From the NCBI GenBank assembly GCA_949288955.1, contig CASEMS010000023.1, positions 1-52,592 of the forward strand: 52,592 nt of DNA, in the 5' to 3' direction. The notes under the pieces were generated by a model. The model was given only the letters and a program-made list of their open reading frames with translations, had not been told where the DNA came from and ran no database searches. Origin of the DNA: an uncultured Lentisphaeraceae bacterium. Its GTDB lineage: Bacteria > Verrucomicrobiota > Kiritimatiellia > RFP12 > DVOR01. The position numbers were made by a program, and so were the translations under genes. Shown here in pieces: positions 1-8,310 of this stretch. Each line of letters starts with the position of its first letter. Positions within the stretch are counted from its first letter, which is position 1.

Positions 1-132
1 CTGGCCGGCGTTCACGGCCTCCACCTTGCGGCGATCCACGTCGATGCCCGTAACATCCACCCCCGAGCGGGAGAATTGCAGGCAGAGCGGCAATCCCACG
101 TAACCCAATCCAACGACGGCGATTTTGTCCAT
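1..132 (-). CDS. UDP-sugar (nucleotide-sugar) dehydrogenase, N-terminal fragment
   Basis: Only the first 44 residues lie in the window; the gene continues off the left edge. They form a Rossmann NAD-binding start: beta strand, glycine loop VGLGYVGLPL at about residues 7-16, helix, then GIDVD with the acidic ribose-binding residue. This is typical of the UDP-glucose/UDP-ManNAc 6-dehydrogenase family, which oxidises a UDP-sugar to the uronic acid for surface polysaccharide synthesis. The ATG at 130-132 is preceded on the minus strand by an AAAGGA ribosome-binding site, and a promoter lies about 30 bp further upstream. It is divergent from a glycosyltransferase pair, which fits a surface-polysaccharide context. 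The fragment is too short to tell a Ugd type from a WecC/WbpA type. Confidence 0.85.
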   Translation of the reverse strand, partial: MDKIAVVGLGYVGLPLCLQFSRSGVDVTGIDVDRRKVEAVNAGQ

Positions 133-162
133 GCGCAATCCTTTCATGCAAGCGTTGCCCAC

Positions 163-193
163 AGTATAGCACACTCCGCGCCCCTCCGGGCAA
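163..193 (-). promoter_or_regulatory. Promoter for the nucleotide-sugar dehydrogenase
   Basis: On the minus strand, -35 TTGCCC (193-188) and -10 TATACT (168-163) are separated by 19 bp. The -10 sits in TGTGCTATACT, an extended -10 form shared with other promoters in this window. Confidence 0.6.
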
Positions 194-220
194 CCGCCCC
201 CGCCGCCGACTCTCCGAGCA

Positions 221-264
221 TCGGCGGCCGATCCACCCCGGCTCGGCGGCCGAGATCGAGAGCG
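221..264 (+). repeat. 22-bp palindromic tandem repeats, cluster A (2 units)
   Basis: Units start at 221 and 243. The first has core TCGGCGGCCGA followed by linker TCCACCCCGGC; the second is degenerate after the core. Confidence 0.75.
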
Positions 265-271
265 TTCGCGG

Positions 272-366
272 CGGGGGATTTGACCGCAAAGACGCAAGGG
301 GGCGCGGGAGGCTCGCGGGCTAACGCCGGTCGCTCTGCGGGCTTCGCCCGCTGACCGCTCCCTACC
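272..366. repeat. Dispersed repeat of about 90 bp, copy 1
   Basis: The stretch starting ATTTGACCGCAAAGACGCAA and ending GACCGCTCCCTACC recurs nearly unchanged at 24396-24487. It contains a hairpin GCGGGCTTCGCCCGC. No open frame is shared convincingly between the copies, so it reads as a non-coding dispersed element. Confidence 0.75.
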
Positions 367-402
367 GCCCGCCAAAGAGGATGCCCGCCCCCCCAAAAAG
401 CA

Positions 403-512
403 TCGGCGGCTGAGACACCGAGACTCAGCCGCCAAGTCCCCCCGCGTCAGCCGCCGATCCACCGAGACTCAGCCGCCGAGCCTCGGTGCGTCGGCGGCGG
501 AGGGTGAAACGC
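403..512 (+). repeat. 22-bp palindromic tandem repeats, cluster B (5 units)
   Basis: Unit starts at 403, 425, 447, 469 and 491 are exactly 22 bp apart. The third unit is TCAGCCGCCGA followed by TCCACCGAGAC; the outer units are more degenerate. Confidence 0.85.
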
Positions 513-532
513 GGGCGGCGTTTTGGTATCAT
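504..532 (+). promoter_or_regulatory. Probable promoter of the GT2 operon
   Basis: GTGAAA (504-509) is followed after 17 bp by TATCAT (527-532), inside the string TTTTGGTATCAT. The same TTTTGGTATNNT string occurs just downstream of the repeat clusters ahead of gmk and glnN. Confidence 0.45.
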
Positions 533-731
533 GGGCGGCACGCGAGGGGATGAGCCCTCGCACTTCTTGCGCTTTGCGCAGATACGGTTGCCTTATCTGA
601 AACCTGAGAATTTCACTGGAAGAGCAACGTGTCGGCAAGGTGCGCCGTACTGGCGCGCTTTCTTTGCACGTGGTCTTCCTAGGCTTTCTCAGGGCCGCAG
701 ATAAGTTACGTGAAAGGAAGCGTGCTTTATT
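533..731 (+). promoter_or_regulatory. Structured 5' leader of the GT2 operon
   Basis: About 200 nt separate the inferred promoter from the start codon. Three hairpins follow one another: GCGAGGG/CCCTCGC (542-548 with 555-561), TGCGC-TTT-GCGCA (568-580), and AGATA/TATCT (580-584 with 594-598). The remainder is less GC-rich than the genes. I recognise no known riboswitch class, JUMPstart or ops element. A cis-regulatory RNA is possible but unproven. Confidence 0.4.
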
Positions 732-1667
732 ATGGCCGATGAGCAGGTTGGGTTGTCGCTGGTGGTGCCTTGTTTCAACGAGGCGCTCTGCGTGGAGGCG
801 TTCGTCCGCGCGGTGGAGGAGACGGGGGTGGGGCGAATGGCGCGGGTGGAGTTTGTCTTCGTGGACGATGGCTCCACGGATGGGACGCTTGGGGTCGTGC
901 GGCGGCTGGCGGAGGGGGATCCGCGCGTGCGCTATGTCTCCTTCTCGCGGAACTTCGGCAAGGAGGCGGCGTTGTTGGCGGGGCTGCGCAAGGCGACGGG
1001 GGAGGTGGTGGCGACGTTGGACGCGGATTTGCAGGATCCGCCCGTGCTTTTGCCGGAGATGCTGCGGGCGATCCGCGAGGAGGGTTATGACTGCGTGGCC
1101 ACGCGGCGGACGTCGCGCGAGGGGGAGCCGCCGGTGCGGTCGTGGTTCGCGCGGCGGTTCTATTGGCTGATGCGTCATTTCTCGGATGTGGCGTTGGTGG
1201 ATGGGGCGCGGGATTACCGCATGATGACGCGGCAGGTGGTGGAGGCCATCCTGGCTCTGCCGGAGGTCAACCGCTTCACCAAGGGCATCTATCAGTGGGT
1301 GGGCTTTCGGACGAAGTGGCTGGCCTTCCCGAACGTCGCGCGTGCGGCGGGGGAGACGAAGTGGTCCTTCCGCAAACTCTTCCTCTACAGCTTGGAGGGC
1401 ATCATGGCCTTCTCCACCGCGCCGCTTCAGGTGGCGGCGTTGCTGGGGATGGTCTGCTGTGGGCTGTCGTTCGTGGCGTTGCTGTTTGTCTTTGTGCGGG
1501 CGTTGCTCTTCGGCGACCCCGTGGGCGGGTGGCCGTCGTTGGTGTGCGTGATCATCTTCTTCGGCGGGTTGCAACTCTTCTTCGTGGGCATCCTTGGCGC
1601 CTATCTTGCCAAGACCTATCTGGAGACGAAGCGTCGTCCGCTCTATTTCGTCAGGGAGGAAAAGTGA
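732..1667 (+). CDS. GtrB/DPM1-like family 2 glycosyltransferase
   Basis: A 311-residue polyprenyl-phosphate glycosyltransferase. The GT-A domain has the nucleotide-binding DDGSTDGT (residues 45-52) and the metal-site DADLQDPP (97-104). Two hydrophobic segments near residues 230-255 and 268-295 anchor it in the inner membrane, the usual GtrB/ArnC/DPM1 layout. Such enzymes move a sugar from a nucleotide donor onto undecaprenyl phosphate for later transfer to a surface polymer. The ATG follows a GAAAGGA ribosome-binding site. The stop overlaps the start of the next gene (TGATG), so the two are translationally coupled; the partner is a large polytopic protein in the position GtrC-type transferases usually occupy. 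Substrate sugar unknown. Confidence 0.9.
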   Translation: MADEQVGLSLVVPCFNEALCVEAFVRAVEETGVGRMARVEFVFVDDGSTDGTLGVVRRLAEGDPRVRYVSFSRNFGKEAALLAGLRKATGEVVATLDADLQDPPVLLPEMLRAIREEGYDCVATRRTSREGEPPVRSWFARRFYWLMRHFSDVALVDGARDYRMMTRQVVEAILALPEVNRFTKGIYQWVGFRTKWLAFPNVARAAGETKWSFRKLFLYSLEGIMAFSTAPLQVAALLGMVCCGLSFVALLFVFVRALLFGDPVGGWPSLVCVIIFFGGLQLFFVGILGAYLAKTYLETKRRPLYFVREEK

Positions 1668-3259
1668 TGAAGTCCGTGCTGGGGCGTCTGTGGCCGTGGT
1701 TGGCGCTGGCGGCGATGGCGGTGTGCGTGCTGGCGTGCAACGTCTTCTGCGTGCCGGCGCACGATGAGCTCTCCTATGCCTTCGCGGGGCAGTGCACGCC
1801 GTTGGAGGGCGACTGCCCGCGCGTCTCCTCCCTGGGCGACATCGTGCGCCAGCAGTGGGGGGACTATCTGCGGGGCACGAACGGGCGCGTCTTCGTGCAC
1901 GGGGTGGTGGCGACGTTCGCGGGATTTCGGCTCTATGGACTCTTCGACGTCTGCAACACGGCGATGTGGTTCTTCCTGACGTGGCTGATCCTGCGGGAGG
2001 GACGGGCGCGGATCCGCGACGCGCGGGGCTTCCTCCTTGGCGCGGCGGTGGTCTGGTGGTTCCTGTGGTATGCGGAAACCTGCTCGATGAACGCGGCCTT
2101 CGCGGTGAACTACCTCTGGACGGCGGCGGCGACGGTGTGCATGATGGCCCTTTGGCGGCGGCTGACGTGGTGGTCGGCGCCGCTCGCCTTCTTCTATGGG
2201 TGGAGCCAAGAGGCGTTCGCGTTGCCGATGGTGGCGGCGTTGGCGGGGGGCGTGCTCCTGCGGAGCGTGGCGGAGCGGCGCTTGGCGGTGACGGTGTGGC
2301 AGGCGGTGGCCTGGGCGCTGATGGTGGCGGGGACGGCGTGTCTCTGTTTGGGGCCGGCGGCGGGGGCGCGGGCTGCGGAGACGCTTGGGGTGGGGGCCGT
2401 GGGGGTGGTGCTCGATGCGGCGCGGGGGTGGGCGGGGTTGGCGCTCTGCGTGTGGCCGATGGTGTTGCTGTTGGGGGTGGCGTGGGTGGTGTGGGCCAAT
2501 CGCCGGGCGTTGTGGTCGATGGTGCTCCGCGCGCCGGAATGGTGGTGTTACCTGCTGGCGGCGGCGGGGCTCTTCTCGCTGGCCTGCGGCAATGGGTGCA
2601 TCCGACTGGGGATGCCCCTGCTGCTCGCGGCCTTGGTGTTGGCGGTCCGGGAGCGTGCCACCTTCGGATGGGTGGGGCCGCGGATGCGCAAAGCCTTTGT
2701 GGTGGCGGCGATTGCATGGATGGTCTGCGTGGCGGGTTGGCAGGTCGTGCTGGGGCTCAACAACCTTCGGATGCTCCGTCTGCTCCGGCAAGACCCGCAA
2801 TGTGTTACGGCCTTCGCCGCCTTGCCCACGGGGCCCTTCCATTACGCCACCTACCACGGCGCTTACAACAGGTTCCACTGGATGTGTTTCCGGCGCGAGT
2901 TAGGCCTGACGCGCGATCCCATCGTCCTTTCGCCGTGGATCTACGCGACCCTCTACCAACGCCCCGAGACCTTCTTCGCGGCGGCGGAGGAGGTTCGCCC
3001 CGGCATCTTCGTTGCCGCACGTGCCCCGCGTCTGGCGGTGATTCGCGGTGACGCCCCGTCTGCGGCCCAATGCGCGGAGGCCCAAGCCTGTCTTGCCGCT
3101 GCCGTTTCTGGGCCGAGGGGGTGGCGACGCTTCGTTCCCGGGCGCTTTCAGGTGATGTTCCCCACGGAGGATTTCCACCTTTTCGTCCCCCACGAGCGCG
3201 CCATGCTCGTCGCGGCGGATGGCCATGCCTACACCCTTCTCACAGCCCCCAAACGCTGA
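1667..3259 (+). CDS. Polytopic membrane protein, GtrC/DUF6056-like
   Basis: This 530-residue protein has an N-terminal membrane anchor followed by many hydrophobic segments to about residue 370, then a soluble C-terminal part of about 150 residues. A DELSYAF motif lies just after the first membrane segment, in the extracytoplasmic loop where GT-C glycosyltransferases carry their acidic residues. The pattern resembles DUF6056 proteins found beside GtrB-type transferases. I infer a lipid-linked sugar transferase or a partner in surface polysaccharide modification. The ATG at 1667 overlaps the upstream stop. Longer open frames upstream in this phase are shadows of the GT2 gene. No start-proximal promoter, so it depends on the upstream gene. 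Confidence 0.7.
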   Translation: MKSVLGRLWPWLALAAMAVCVLACNVFCVPAHDELSYAFAGQCTPLEGDCPRVSSLGDIVRQQWGDYLRGTNGRVFVHGVVATFAGFRLYGLFDVCNTAMWFFLTWLILREGRARIRDARGFLLGAAVVWWFLWYAETCSMNAAFAVNYLWTAAATVCMMALWRRLTWWSAPLAFFYGWSQEAFALPMVAALAGGVLLRSVAERRLAVTVWQAVAWALMVAGTACLCLGPAAGARAAETLGVGAVGVVLDAARGWAGLALCVWPMVLLLGVAWVVWANRRALWSMVLRAPEWWCYLLAAAGLFSLACGNGCIRLGMPLLLAALVLAVRERATFGWVGPRMRKAFVVAAIAWMVCVAGWQVVLGLNNLRMLRLLRQDPQCVTAFAALPTGPFHYATYHGAYNRFHWMCFRRELGLTRDPIVLSPWIYATLYQRPETFFAAAEEVRPGIFVAARAPRLAVIRGDAPSAAQCAEAQACLAAAVSGPRGWRRFVPGRFQVMFPTEDFHLFVPHERAMLVAADGHAYTLLTAPKR

Positions 3260-3270
3260 CACAACCTCTC

Positions 3271-3402
3271 TCAGCCGCCAAGTCTCCGTGCATCAGCCGC
3301 TGAGCCTTCGAGACTCAGCCGCTGAGCCTCTGGGACTCAGCGGCCAAGTCTCCCTGTCTCAGCCGCCGATCCAAGGAGGGGTGGCGGCTGAGGGTTGGGG
3401 CT
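3271..3402 (+). repeat. 22-bp palindromic tandem repeats, cluster C (6 units)
   Basis: Unit starts at 3271, 3293, 3315, 3337, 3359 and 3381 are strictly 22 bp apart. Cores include the dyad TCAGCCGCTGA. This is the only cluster in a convergent intergenic region. Confidence 0.9.
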
Positions 3403-3420
3403 TTGGGGTGGGGTGGGCAC

Positions 3421-3460
3421 AAAAAAGCCCCCGGCCTTGTGAGAGGTCGGGGGCTTTTTT
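3421..3460. terminator. Bidirectional rho-independent terminator
   Basis: Stem GCCCCCGGCC (3427-3436) pairs with GGTCGGGGGC (3445-3454) through an 8-nt loop. It is flanked by A6 and T6, so it can serve both converging operons. Confidence 0.9.
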
Positions 3461-3468
3461 GTTTGGGC

Positions 3469-5148
3469 TTAGGTGTAGCGGAGGACTTCGTCGACGGTGG
3501 TGTAGCCGTCGAGGACGTTGCGGATGGCGTCCTCGCGCATGGTGCGCATGCCGAGCTCGCGGGCTTTCTCGCGGATGACGAGGGTGGGCTCGCGGCTGTT
3601 AATCATGTCGCGGATGGGGTTGGACATGCGGAGGTACTCGAAGACGCCTTTGCGGCCTTTGTAGCCGGTGGCGTTGCAGATCTTGCAGCCTTTGCCGAAG
3701 GCGAATTGGCGGTTGCCGATGTCGGCGCGGGTGAGGCCGAGGCGGCGGAGGGCTTCGTCGTCGGGGTCGTAGTAGGTCTTGCAGTTCTGGCAGCAGGTGC
3801 GGACGAGGCGTTGGGCGAGGACGGCTTGGAGGGTGGAGGAGATGAGGTAGGGGGCGACGTTCATGTCCACCAGACGGGTGACGGCGCCGGCGGCGTCGTT
3901 GGTGTGCAGGGTGGAGAAGACGAAGTGGCCGGTGAGGGCGGCCTGGACGGCGATCTCGGCGGTCTCGAGGTCGCGGATTTCGCCGACCATGATGATGTCG
4001 GGGTCTTGGCGGAGGAAGGCGCGGAGGACCTTGGCGAAGGTGTTGCCTTGCTGGGGGTTGATGGGGACTTGGACGAGGCCTTCGATGTCGTATTCCACCG
4101 GTTCCTCGGCGGTGAGGATCTTGACGTCGACCTTGTTGATGGCGCGGAGGCAGGAGTAGAGGGTGGTGGTCTTGCCGGAGCCGGTGGGGCCGGTGACGAT
4201 GAAGATGCCGTTGGGCTTCTCGATGTCGAGGGTGATGCCGTCGTAGATGTCCTCGGGGAGGCCGATGTTCTCGAGGTCGAGGGAGACGGCGGAGCGGTCG
4301 AGGACGCGGAGCACGACGGATTCGCCGTGGACGGTGGGGAGGCAGGAGACGCGGAGGTCGACCTGCCGGCCTGCGACGGTGAGGGCGATGCGGCCGTCTT
4401 GGGGGACGCGCCGCTCGGCGATGTTGAGGTTGGAGAGCACCTTGATGCGGGAGATGATGGGCAGGGCCATGCTGAGTGGCGGCGGGTTCATCTCGTAGAG
4501 GGCGCCGTCGACGCGGTAACGGATCTTGAAGTCTTTCTCGAAGGGCTCGATGTGGATGTCGGAGGCGCGGTCGGTGATGGCTTGGTAGAGGACGAGGTTG
4601 ACGAAGCGGATGACGGGGGCGGAGGCGGCGGCGCTCTCGATGCCTTTCTCGTCGGTCTCGTCGCCGATGGCGGGGAGCTCCTCGAGGAGGGCGTCGGAGG
4701 CGTCGCCGGCGGCGAAGTTCTCGTCGATGGCGGCCTTGATCTGGGCCTCGGTGGCGAAGACGAAGCGGATTTCCTTGGAGAGGAGGAAGGTGAGCTCGTC
4801 GATGACGTCGGTCTCCACCAGGTCGGCGGTGGCGAAGGTGGCGTGGTCGGGCTCGGACTCGACGGGGACGATGGAGTGCATCCGCACGCTGGCGACGGGG
4901 ATGAGGGTCTTGAGCGTGTCGTCGAACTCCATGCCGGAGAGGTCGACGACGTCGGTGCCTTGGCTGCCGGCCATGAGGGTGAGGAGGTCTTCCTCGGAGA
5001 GCGCGCCCTGGTCGAGGATGAGCTGCTTGTAGGGTTTGCCGCCTTCGAGGTGCTGGCGGATGAGCTCCTGGGCCTGGTCGTCGTCGAGGAATCCGTTGTC
5101 GCGGACGAGCTCGAGGAGGGGCGGGAGCTGGAGGGTCGCGTCGGCCAT
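3469..5148 (-). CDS. PilB/GspE-type assembly ATPase (second copy)
   Basis: A 559-residue hexameric motor ATPase for a type IV pilus or type II secretion machine. An N-terminal GspE/MshE-type domain (about residues 1-150) precedes the RecA-like ATPase. Visible motifs are Walker [11 protein letters not shown], an Asp-box-like EEPVEYDIEG, Walker B region IIMVGEIRDLETAEIA, and the His box LHTNDAAGAVTRL. A four-cysteine zinc site follows (CQNC ... CKIC), then GYKGRKGVFE. The ATG lies 3 bp after the stop of the pilT gene, so the genes are coupled. It is the last gene of a three-ATPase operon and ends just before a terminator. No pilin, PilC, PilM-Q or Gsp genes are in the window. Confidence 0.93.
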   Translation of the reverse strand: MADATLQLPPLLELVRDNGFLDDDQAQELIRQHLEGGKPYKQLILDQGALSEEDLLTLMAGSQGTDVVDLSGMEFDDTLKTLIPVASVRMHSIVPVESEPDHATFATADLVETDVIDELTFLLSKEIRFVFATEAQIKAAIDENFAAGDASDALLEELPAIGDETDEKGIESAAASAPVIRFVNLVLYQAITDRASDIHIEPFEKDFKIRYRVDGALYEMNPPPLSMALPIISRIKVLSNLNIAERRVPQDGRIALTVAGRQVDLRVSCLPTVHGESVVLRVLDRSAVSLDLENIGLPEDIYDGITLDIEKPNGIFIVTGPTGSGKTTTLYSCLRAINKVDVKILTAEEPVEYDIEGLVQVPINPQQGNTFAKVLRAFLRQDPDIIMVGEIRDLETAEIAVQAALTGHFVFSTLHTNDAAGAVTRLVDMNVAPYLISSTLQAVLAQRLVRTCCQNCKTYYDPDDEALRRLGLTRADIGNRQFAFGKGCKICNATGYKGRKGVFEYLRMSNPIRDMINSREPTLVIREKARELGMRTMREDAIRNVLDGYTTVDEVLRYT

Positions 5149-5151
5149 CGC

Positions 5152-6270
5152 TTATTCCCCTTGCATTTCGCGGAGTTTCTGGACGGTGGTCTCGGGGTCC
5201 TGCGCCTTGGTGACGAGGTCTTCGTAGGAGATTTTGCCGGCCATGTAGAGGTTGAGGAGGGAGGTGTCGAGGGAGACCATGCCGAACTTGGCGCCGGTCT
5301 GGATGTCGGAGTTGATCTGGAAGGTCTTGTTGTCGCGGATGCGGGAGCGGATGGAGGGGGTGCTCATCATGATCTCGAAGGCGGCGACGCGGCCCTTGCC
5401 GTTCTTGTCGGCGCGGGGGAGCAACACCTGGGAGATGACGGCCACCAGCGACATGGAGAGCTGCGTGCGCACCTGCTCCTGCTGGTTGGTGGGGAAGGAG
5501 TCGATGATGCGGTCGACGGTGGAGGCGGCGCCGGTGGTGTGCAGGGTGCCGAAGACGAGGTGGCCGGTCTCGGCGGCGGTGATGGCCGCGCCGATCGTCT
5601 CGAGGTCGCGCATCTCACCCACGAGGATCACGTCGGGGTCCTGACGGAGGGCGCGGCGGATGGCCTCGGCGAAGCTGGGCACGTCCACGCCGACCTCGCG
5701 CTGGGTGACGATGGATTTCTTGGAGTAGTGGTAGAACTCGATCGGGTCCTCGATGGTGATGATGTGGCAGTCGCGGTCTTGGTTGATGATGTCGAGCATC
5801 GAGGCCAGGGTGGTGGACTTGCCGGAGCCGGTGGGGCCGGTGACGAGGATGAGGCCGCGGGGCTTGTAGAGCAGCTCGTGGACGGCCTCGGGCAGGCCCA
5901 GCTGCTCCAGGGTGAGGATGGTGCTGGGGATTTGGCGGAGGACGAGGCCGTAGTTGTGGCGTTCCTTGAAGACGGAGACACGGAAGCGGGCGGCCTCGGA
6001 GAAGTAGAGGCCGAAGTCCGCGCCGCCGTTCTTCTCCACCTCGGCGATCTGCTCCTCATTGCTGATCTCGAGGGCGAGCTTGGCGGTGTCGGCCTCGGTG
6101 AGGGGTGGGACGTCGAGGGGCTCCAGCGCGCCGGAGCAGCGGAGGTAGGGGGGGCCGCCGACGCGGATGTGCAGGTCGGAGGCGCCTTCGTCGACCGTCG
6201 CCTGCATGAGGTCGGCCATGGTGATCTCGGTGGTGGCCTCTTGGGCCAGCTCATAAATGCTCTTGTCCAT
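5152..6270 (-). CDS. pilT: PilT twitching-motility retraction ATPase
   Basis: A 372-residue protein matching the usual PilT length. It lacks the tetra-cysteine zinc site of the two flanking PilB-like proteins. Motifs seen: an N-terminal PAS-like region with ASDLHIRVG, Walker [11 protein letters not shown], the Asp box IEDPIEF, Walker B with GEMRDLETI (the PilT form, where PilB has GEIRD), and the His box [15 protein letters not shown]. PilT depolymerises pili and drives twitching motility. It sits 10 bp downstream of the first PilB-like gene and 3 bp upstream of the second. The N-terminal [10 protein letters not shown] start is supported by the short spacing from the upstream gene. Confidence 0.95.
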   Translation of the reverse strand: MDKSIYELAQEATTEITMADLMQATVDEGASDLHIRVGGPPYLRCSGALEPLDVPPLTEADTAKLALEISNEEQIAEVEKNGGADFGLYFSEAARFRVSVFKERHNYGLVLRQIPSTILTLEQLGLPEAVHELLYKPRGLILVTGPTGSGKSTTLASMLDIINQDRDCHIITIEDPIEFYHYSKKSIVTQREVGVDVPSFAEAIRRALRQDPDVILVGEMRDLETIGAAITAAETGHLVFGTLHTTGAASTVDRIIDSFPTNQQEQVRTQLSMSLVAVISQVLLPRADKNGKGRVAAFEIMMSTPSIRSRIRDNKTFQINSDIQTGAKFGMVSLDTSLLNLYMAGKISYEDLVTKAQDPETTVQKLREMQGE

Positions 6271-6280
6271 GCAAAACTCC

Positions 6281-7969
6281 TCAGTTCTCGTCGCCCATCG
6301 TGGCGCGGAGCACTTCCTCCAGGGTGGTCATGCCGCTGGCCACCTTGAGCATCCCGTCCTCGCGGAGGGTGCGCATCCCCATCTCGCGCACACGGGCGCG
6401 GAGGGTGGTGGTGGGCACTTTGTCAAAGATCATGCGTTGGACGGTGTCGTCCACGGTGAAGATCTCGAAGATGCCTTTGCGGCCTTTGTAGCCGGTGTTG
6501 TTGCAGACGGGGCATCCCTTGCCCTTGAACATCTTCATGTTCTCGACGTTCTTGGCCATCTGGCCGAGCATCTTGCGCTCGCGGTCGGTGGGGATGTGCT
6601 CCTCGCGGCACTTCTCGCAGATGGAGCGCACCAGGCGCTGGGCCATGGCCGCGCGCAGGGCGGAGGCCACGAGGAAGGGCTTGATGCCGATGTCCGTCAG
6701 ACGTGTCACGGCGCTGGGCGCGTCGTTGGTGTGCAGGGTGGAGAAGACGAGGTGGCCGGTGAGCGCCGCCTCCATCGCGATCTCGGCGGTCTCGTGGTCG
6801 CGGATTTCGCCGATCATCACGATGTTGGGCGCCTGACGGAGGATGGAGCGCAGCGCGGCGGAGAAGTCCAGCCCCACGGCGCGGTTCACCTGCACCTGGT
6901 TGATGCCGCTCATCTGGTATTCCACCGGGTCCTCGACGGTGATGAGCTTCTTGTCCGGGCGGTTGATCTGCCCCAGGCAGGCGTAAAGCGTCGTCGTCTT
7001 GCCCGAGCCCGTCGGGCCCGTGACGAGGATGACGCCGTCGGGCAGGCCGATGAGCCGCTCGAACTTCGCCTGGTCGTCGGAGAGGAAGCCTAGCTGCGGC
7101 AGACCCAAGGCGAGGTTCTGCTTGTCCAGGATACGCATGACGATGGACTCGCCGAAGTTCGTCGGCACCGTGCTCACACGCAGATCCAGCTCGCGCTCGG
7201 CCATCTTCACCTGGATGCGGCCGTCCTGCGGGATGCGCCGCTCGGAGAGGTCCATGTTCGCCATCAGCTTCACGCGCGAGATGATGGCGCTCTGCAACCG
7301 CTTCGGCGGCGGATCCATCTCGCGCAGCGCGCCGTCGATGCGGAAGCGCACGCGGAAGCGCTTCTCCATCGGCTCCAGATGGATGTCCGAGGCCTTCATC
7401 TTGCAGGCGTCCATGAGGATGAGGCTCACCAGGCGGATGACCGGCGCGTCTCCCTCGCCGCCCTCGTCCACCTGCATCTCCTTGCGCTGGCTCACCAGCC
7501 CATCACCCGTGTCCGTCGCGTTCGGGTCGAAGGTCAGGGGATAATACTTCTCCATCAGGCGCTTGATGTCGCCCGAGGTAACCACCACGAAGTCCGCGTT
7601 CTTCCCGTTCAGGCGGTAGCGCACCGCGTCCTGTGCGTCATAGTTCGCCGGGTCGCAGATGGCCACCATCACCGAGTCGCCGTCGTCCTGGAGGGGCACG
7701 GCGTTGTACTTCCTGGCCGTCTCCGCGTCCAACAGGCGCACGGCGCCCTCATCCACCTCGTCGCCGTCGATGGAGGCGAAAGGCATGCCGAACTGCTCGG
7801 CCAACGTCCCCAGCACGTCCTCCTCCGAGATCGTGCCTTCCGCCACCAGCCAGTCCAAGGGCGTCTGCCCGTCCTGACGCTTGGCCGAGAGGGCCTGGGC
7901 CACCTGCTCGGCCGTCAGTCGGCCCGTCTCCTGCAGAATCTGCAAGGCGTATTCATCGTTCGTCGTCAC
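6281..7969 (-). CDS. PilB/GspE-type assembly ATPase (first copy)
   Basis: A 562-residue motor ATPase. I start it at a GTG (7967-7969) because GGAGA lies 6 nt upstream and the family-like sequence begins there ([13 protein letters not shown]). A longer in-frame ATG would add 38 residues unlike the family and would start upstream of the promoter. Motifs: an N-terminal GspE_N-like domain (about 1-140), Walker [19 protein letters not shown], Walker B with [14 protein letters not shown], His box [13 protein letters not shown], and zinc cysteines CEKC ... CPVC followed by [10 protein letters not shown]. It is the first gene of the operon. Two PilB-like ATPases around one PilT suggest either two machines or a specialised pair. 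Confidence 0.93.
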   Translation of the reverse strand: MTTNDEYALQILQETGRLTAEQVAQALSAKRQDGQTPLDWLVAEGTISEEDVLGTLAEQFGMPFASIDGDEVDEGAVRLLDAETARKYNAVPLQDDGDSVMVAICDPANYDAQDAVRYRLNGKNADFVVVTSGDIKRLMEKYYPLTFDPNATDTGDGLVSQRKEMQVDEGGEGDAPVIRLVSLILMDACKMKASDIHLEPMEKRFRVRFRIDGALREMDPPPKRLQSAIISRVKLMANMDLSERRIPQDGRIQVKMAERELDLRVSTVPTNFGESIVMRILDKQNLALGLPQLGFLSDDQAKFERLIGLPDGVILVTGPTGSGKTTTLYACLGQINRPDKKLITVEDPVEYQMSGINQVQVNRAVGLDFSAALRSILRQAPNIVMIGEIRDHETAEIAMEAALTGHLVFSTLHTNDAPSAVTRLTDIGIKPFLVASALRAAMAQRLVRSICEKCREEHIPTDRERKMLGQMAKNVENMKMFKGKGCPVCNNTGYKGRKGIFEIFTVDDTVQRMIFDKVPTTTLRARVREMGMRTLREDGMLKVASGMTTLEEVLRATMGDEN

Positions 7970-8005
7970 GCGCAATCTCCAAAGCAAACTCTCATCATCC
8001 GTTTC

Positions 8006-8035
8006 ATAATAGCACAAGCCTCCCCTCGCACGCAA
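8006..8035 (-). promoter_or_regulatory. Promoter of the pilB-like/pilT operon
   Basis: On the minus strand, -35 TTGCGT (8035-8030) and -10 TATTAT (8011-8006) have an 18-bp spacer; the -10 context is TTGTGCTATTAT. The start codon lies about 36 bp further on. Confidence 0.75.
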
Positions 8036-8113
8036 GATTCCAATCGCGTCGGCCGGACTCGCGCGGCGCCCCCGGGGGCCCATCGGGAAGGCGGGGTTGT
8101 CAATAACTTTGGA

Positions 8114-8201
8114 TCGGCGGCTGACCCGAGGAGGATCGGCGGCTGACTCGGGGTGGATCGGCCGCTGACCCGAGGTGGATCGGCCGCCGATCCTGGGAGA
8201 G
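8114..8201 (-). repeat. 22-bp palindromic tandem repeats, cluster D (4 units)
   Basis: Units start at 8114, 8136, 8158 and 8180. The linker reads CCCGAGGTGGA on the plus strand, the reverse complement of the linker in the other clusters, so this array is inverted. It lies between the divergent pilB-like and dtxR promoters. Confidence 0.9.
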
Positions 8202-8258
8202 GCGGGGTGGGGGGCCTCCGGGGCGACCCGCGCCTTGGGGCGGGCGAGGCACCGCCAC

Positions 8259-8289
8259 TTGCGGCCGTCCCGCGCGCTTGTGCTATACT
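8259..8289 (+). promoter_or_regulatory. Promoter of the dtxR-kdsD operon
   Basis: TTGCGG (8259-8264) is followed after 19 bp by the extended -10 TGCTATACT (TATACT at 8284-8289). The start codon is 22 bp downstream, with GAAAGGAG between. Confidence 0.75.
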
Positions 8290-8310
8290 GTTGGGAGAAA
8301 GGAGCGCAGG

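Larger units (their letters stand above)
133..731. other. Divergent intergenic region without genes
   Basis: This roughly 600-bp gap separates the dehydrogenase (minus) from the GT2 gene (plus). It holds the minus promoter, two clusters of 22-bp palindromic repeats (from 221 and 403), one copy of a roughly 90-bp dispersed repeat (272-366), a plus-strand promoter near 504-532 and a hairpin-rich leader. The short open frames here look like chance frames over repeats. Confidence 0.7.

Noticed and set aside
221..512. 22-bp repeats as a CRISPR array
   Set aside because: There are no unique spacers; repeats are directly tandem and the unit is too short.
486..704. Possible small protein upstream of the GT2 gene
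   Set aside because: Starts in a 22-bp repeat, has no ribosome-binding site and crosses the hairpin leader; composition is Arg-rich.
447..2717. 756-codon minus-strand frame opposite the GT2 and membrane-protein genes
   Set aside because: Pro/Arg/His-rich shadow with no domain pattern; covers the repeat cluster and the promoter.
3403..6348. 981-codon plus-strand open frame over the pilB/pilT region
   Set aside because: It is antisense to two clear ATPase genes and is made of low-complexity Gly/Val/Asp/Glu sequence, a by-product of GC-rich codon use.
8278..8310. Upstream ATG for the DtxR-like regulator
   Set aside because: It overlaps the -10 element; the ATG at 8311 has a good ribosome-binding site and matches the family start.
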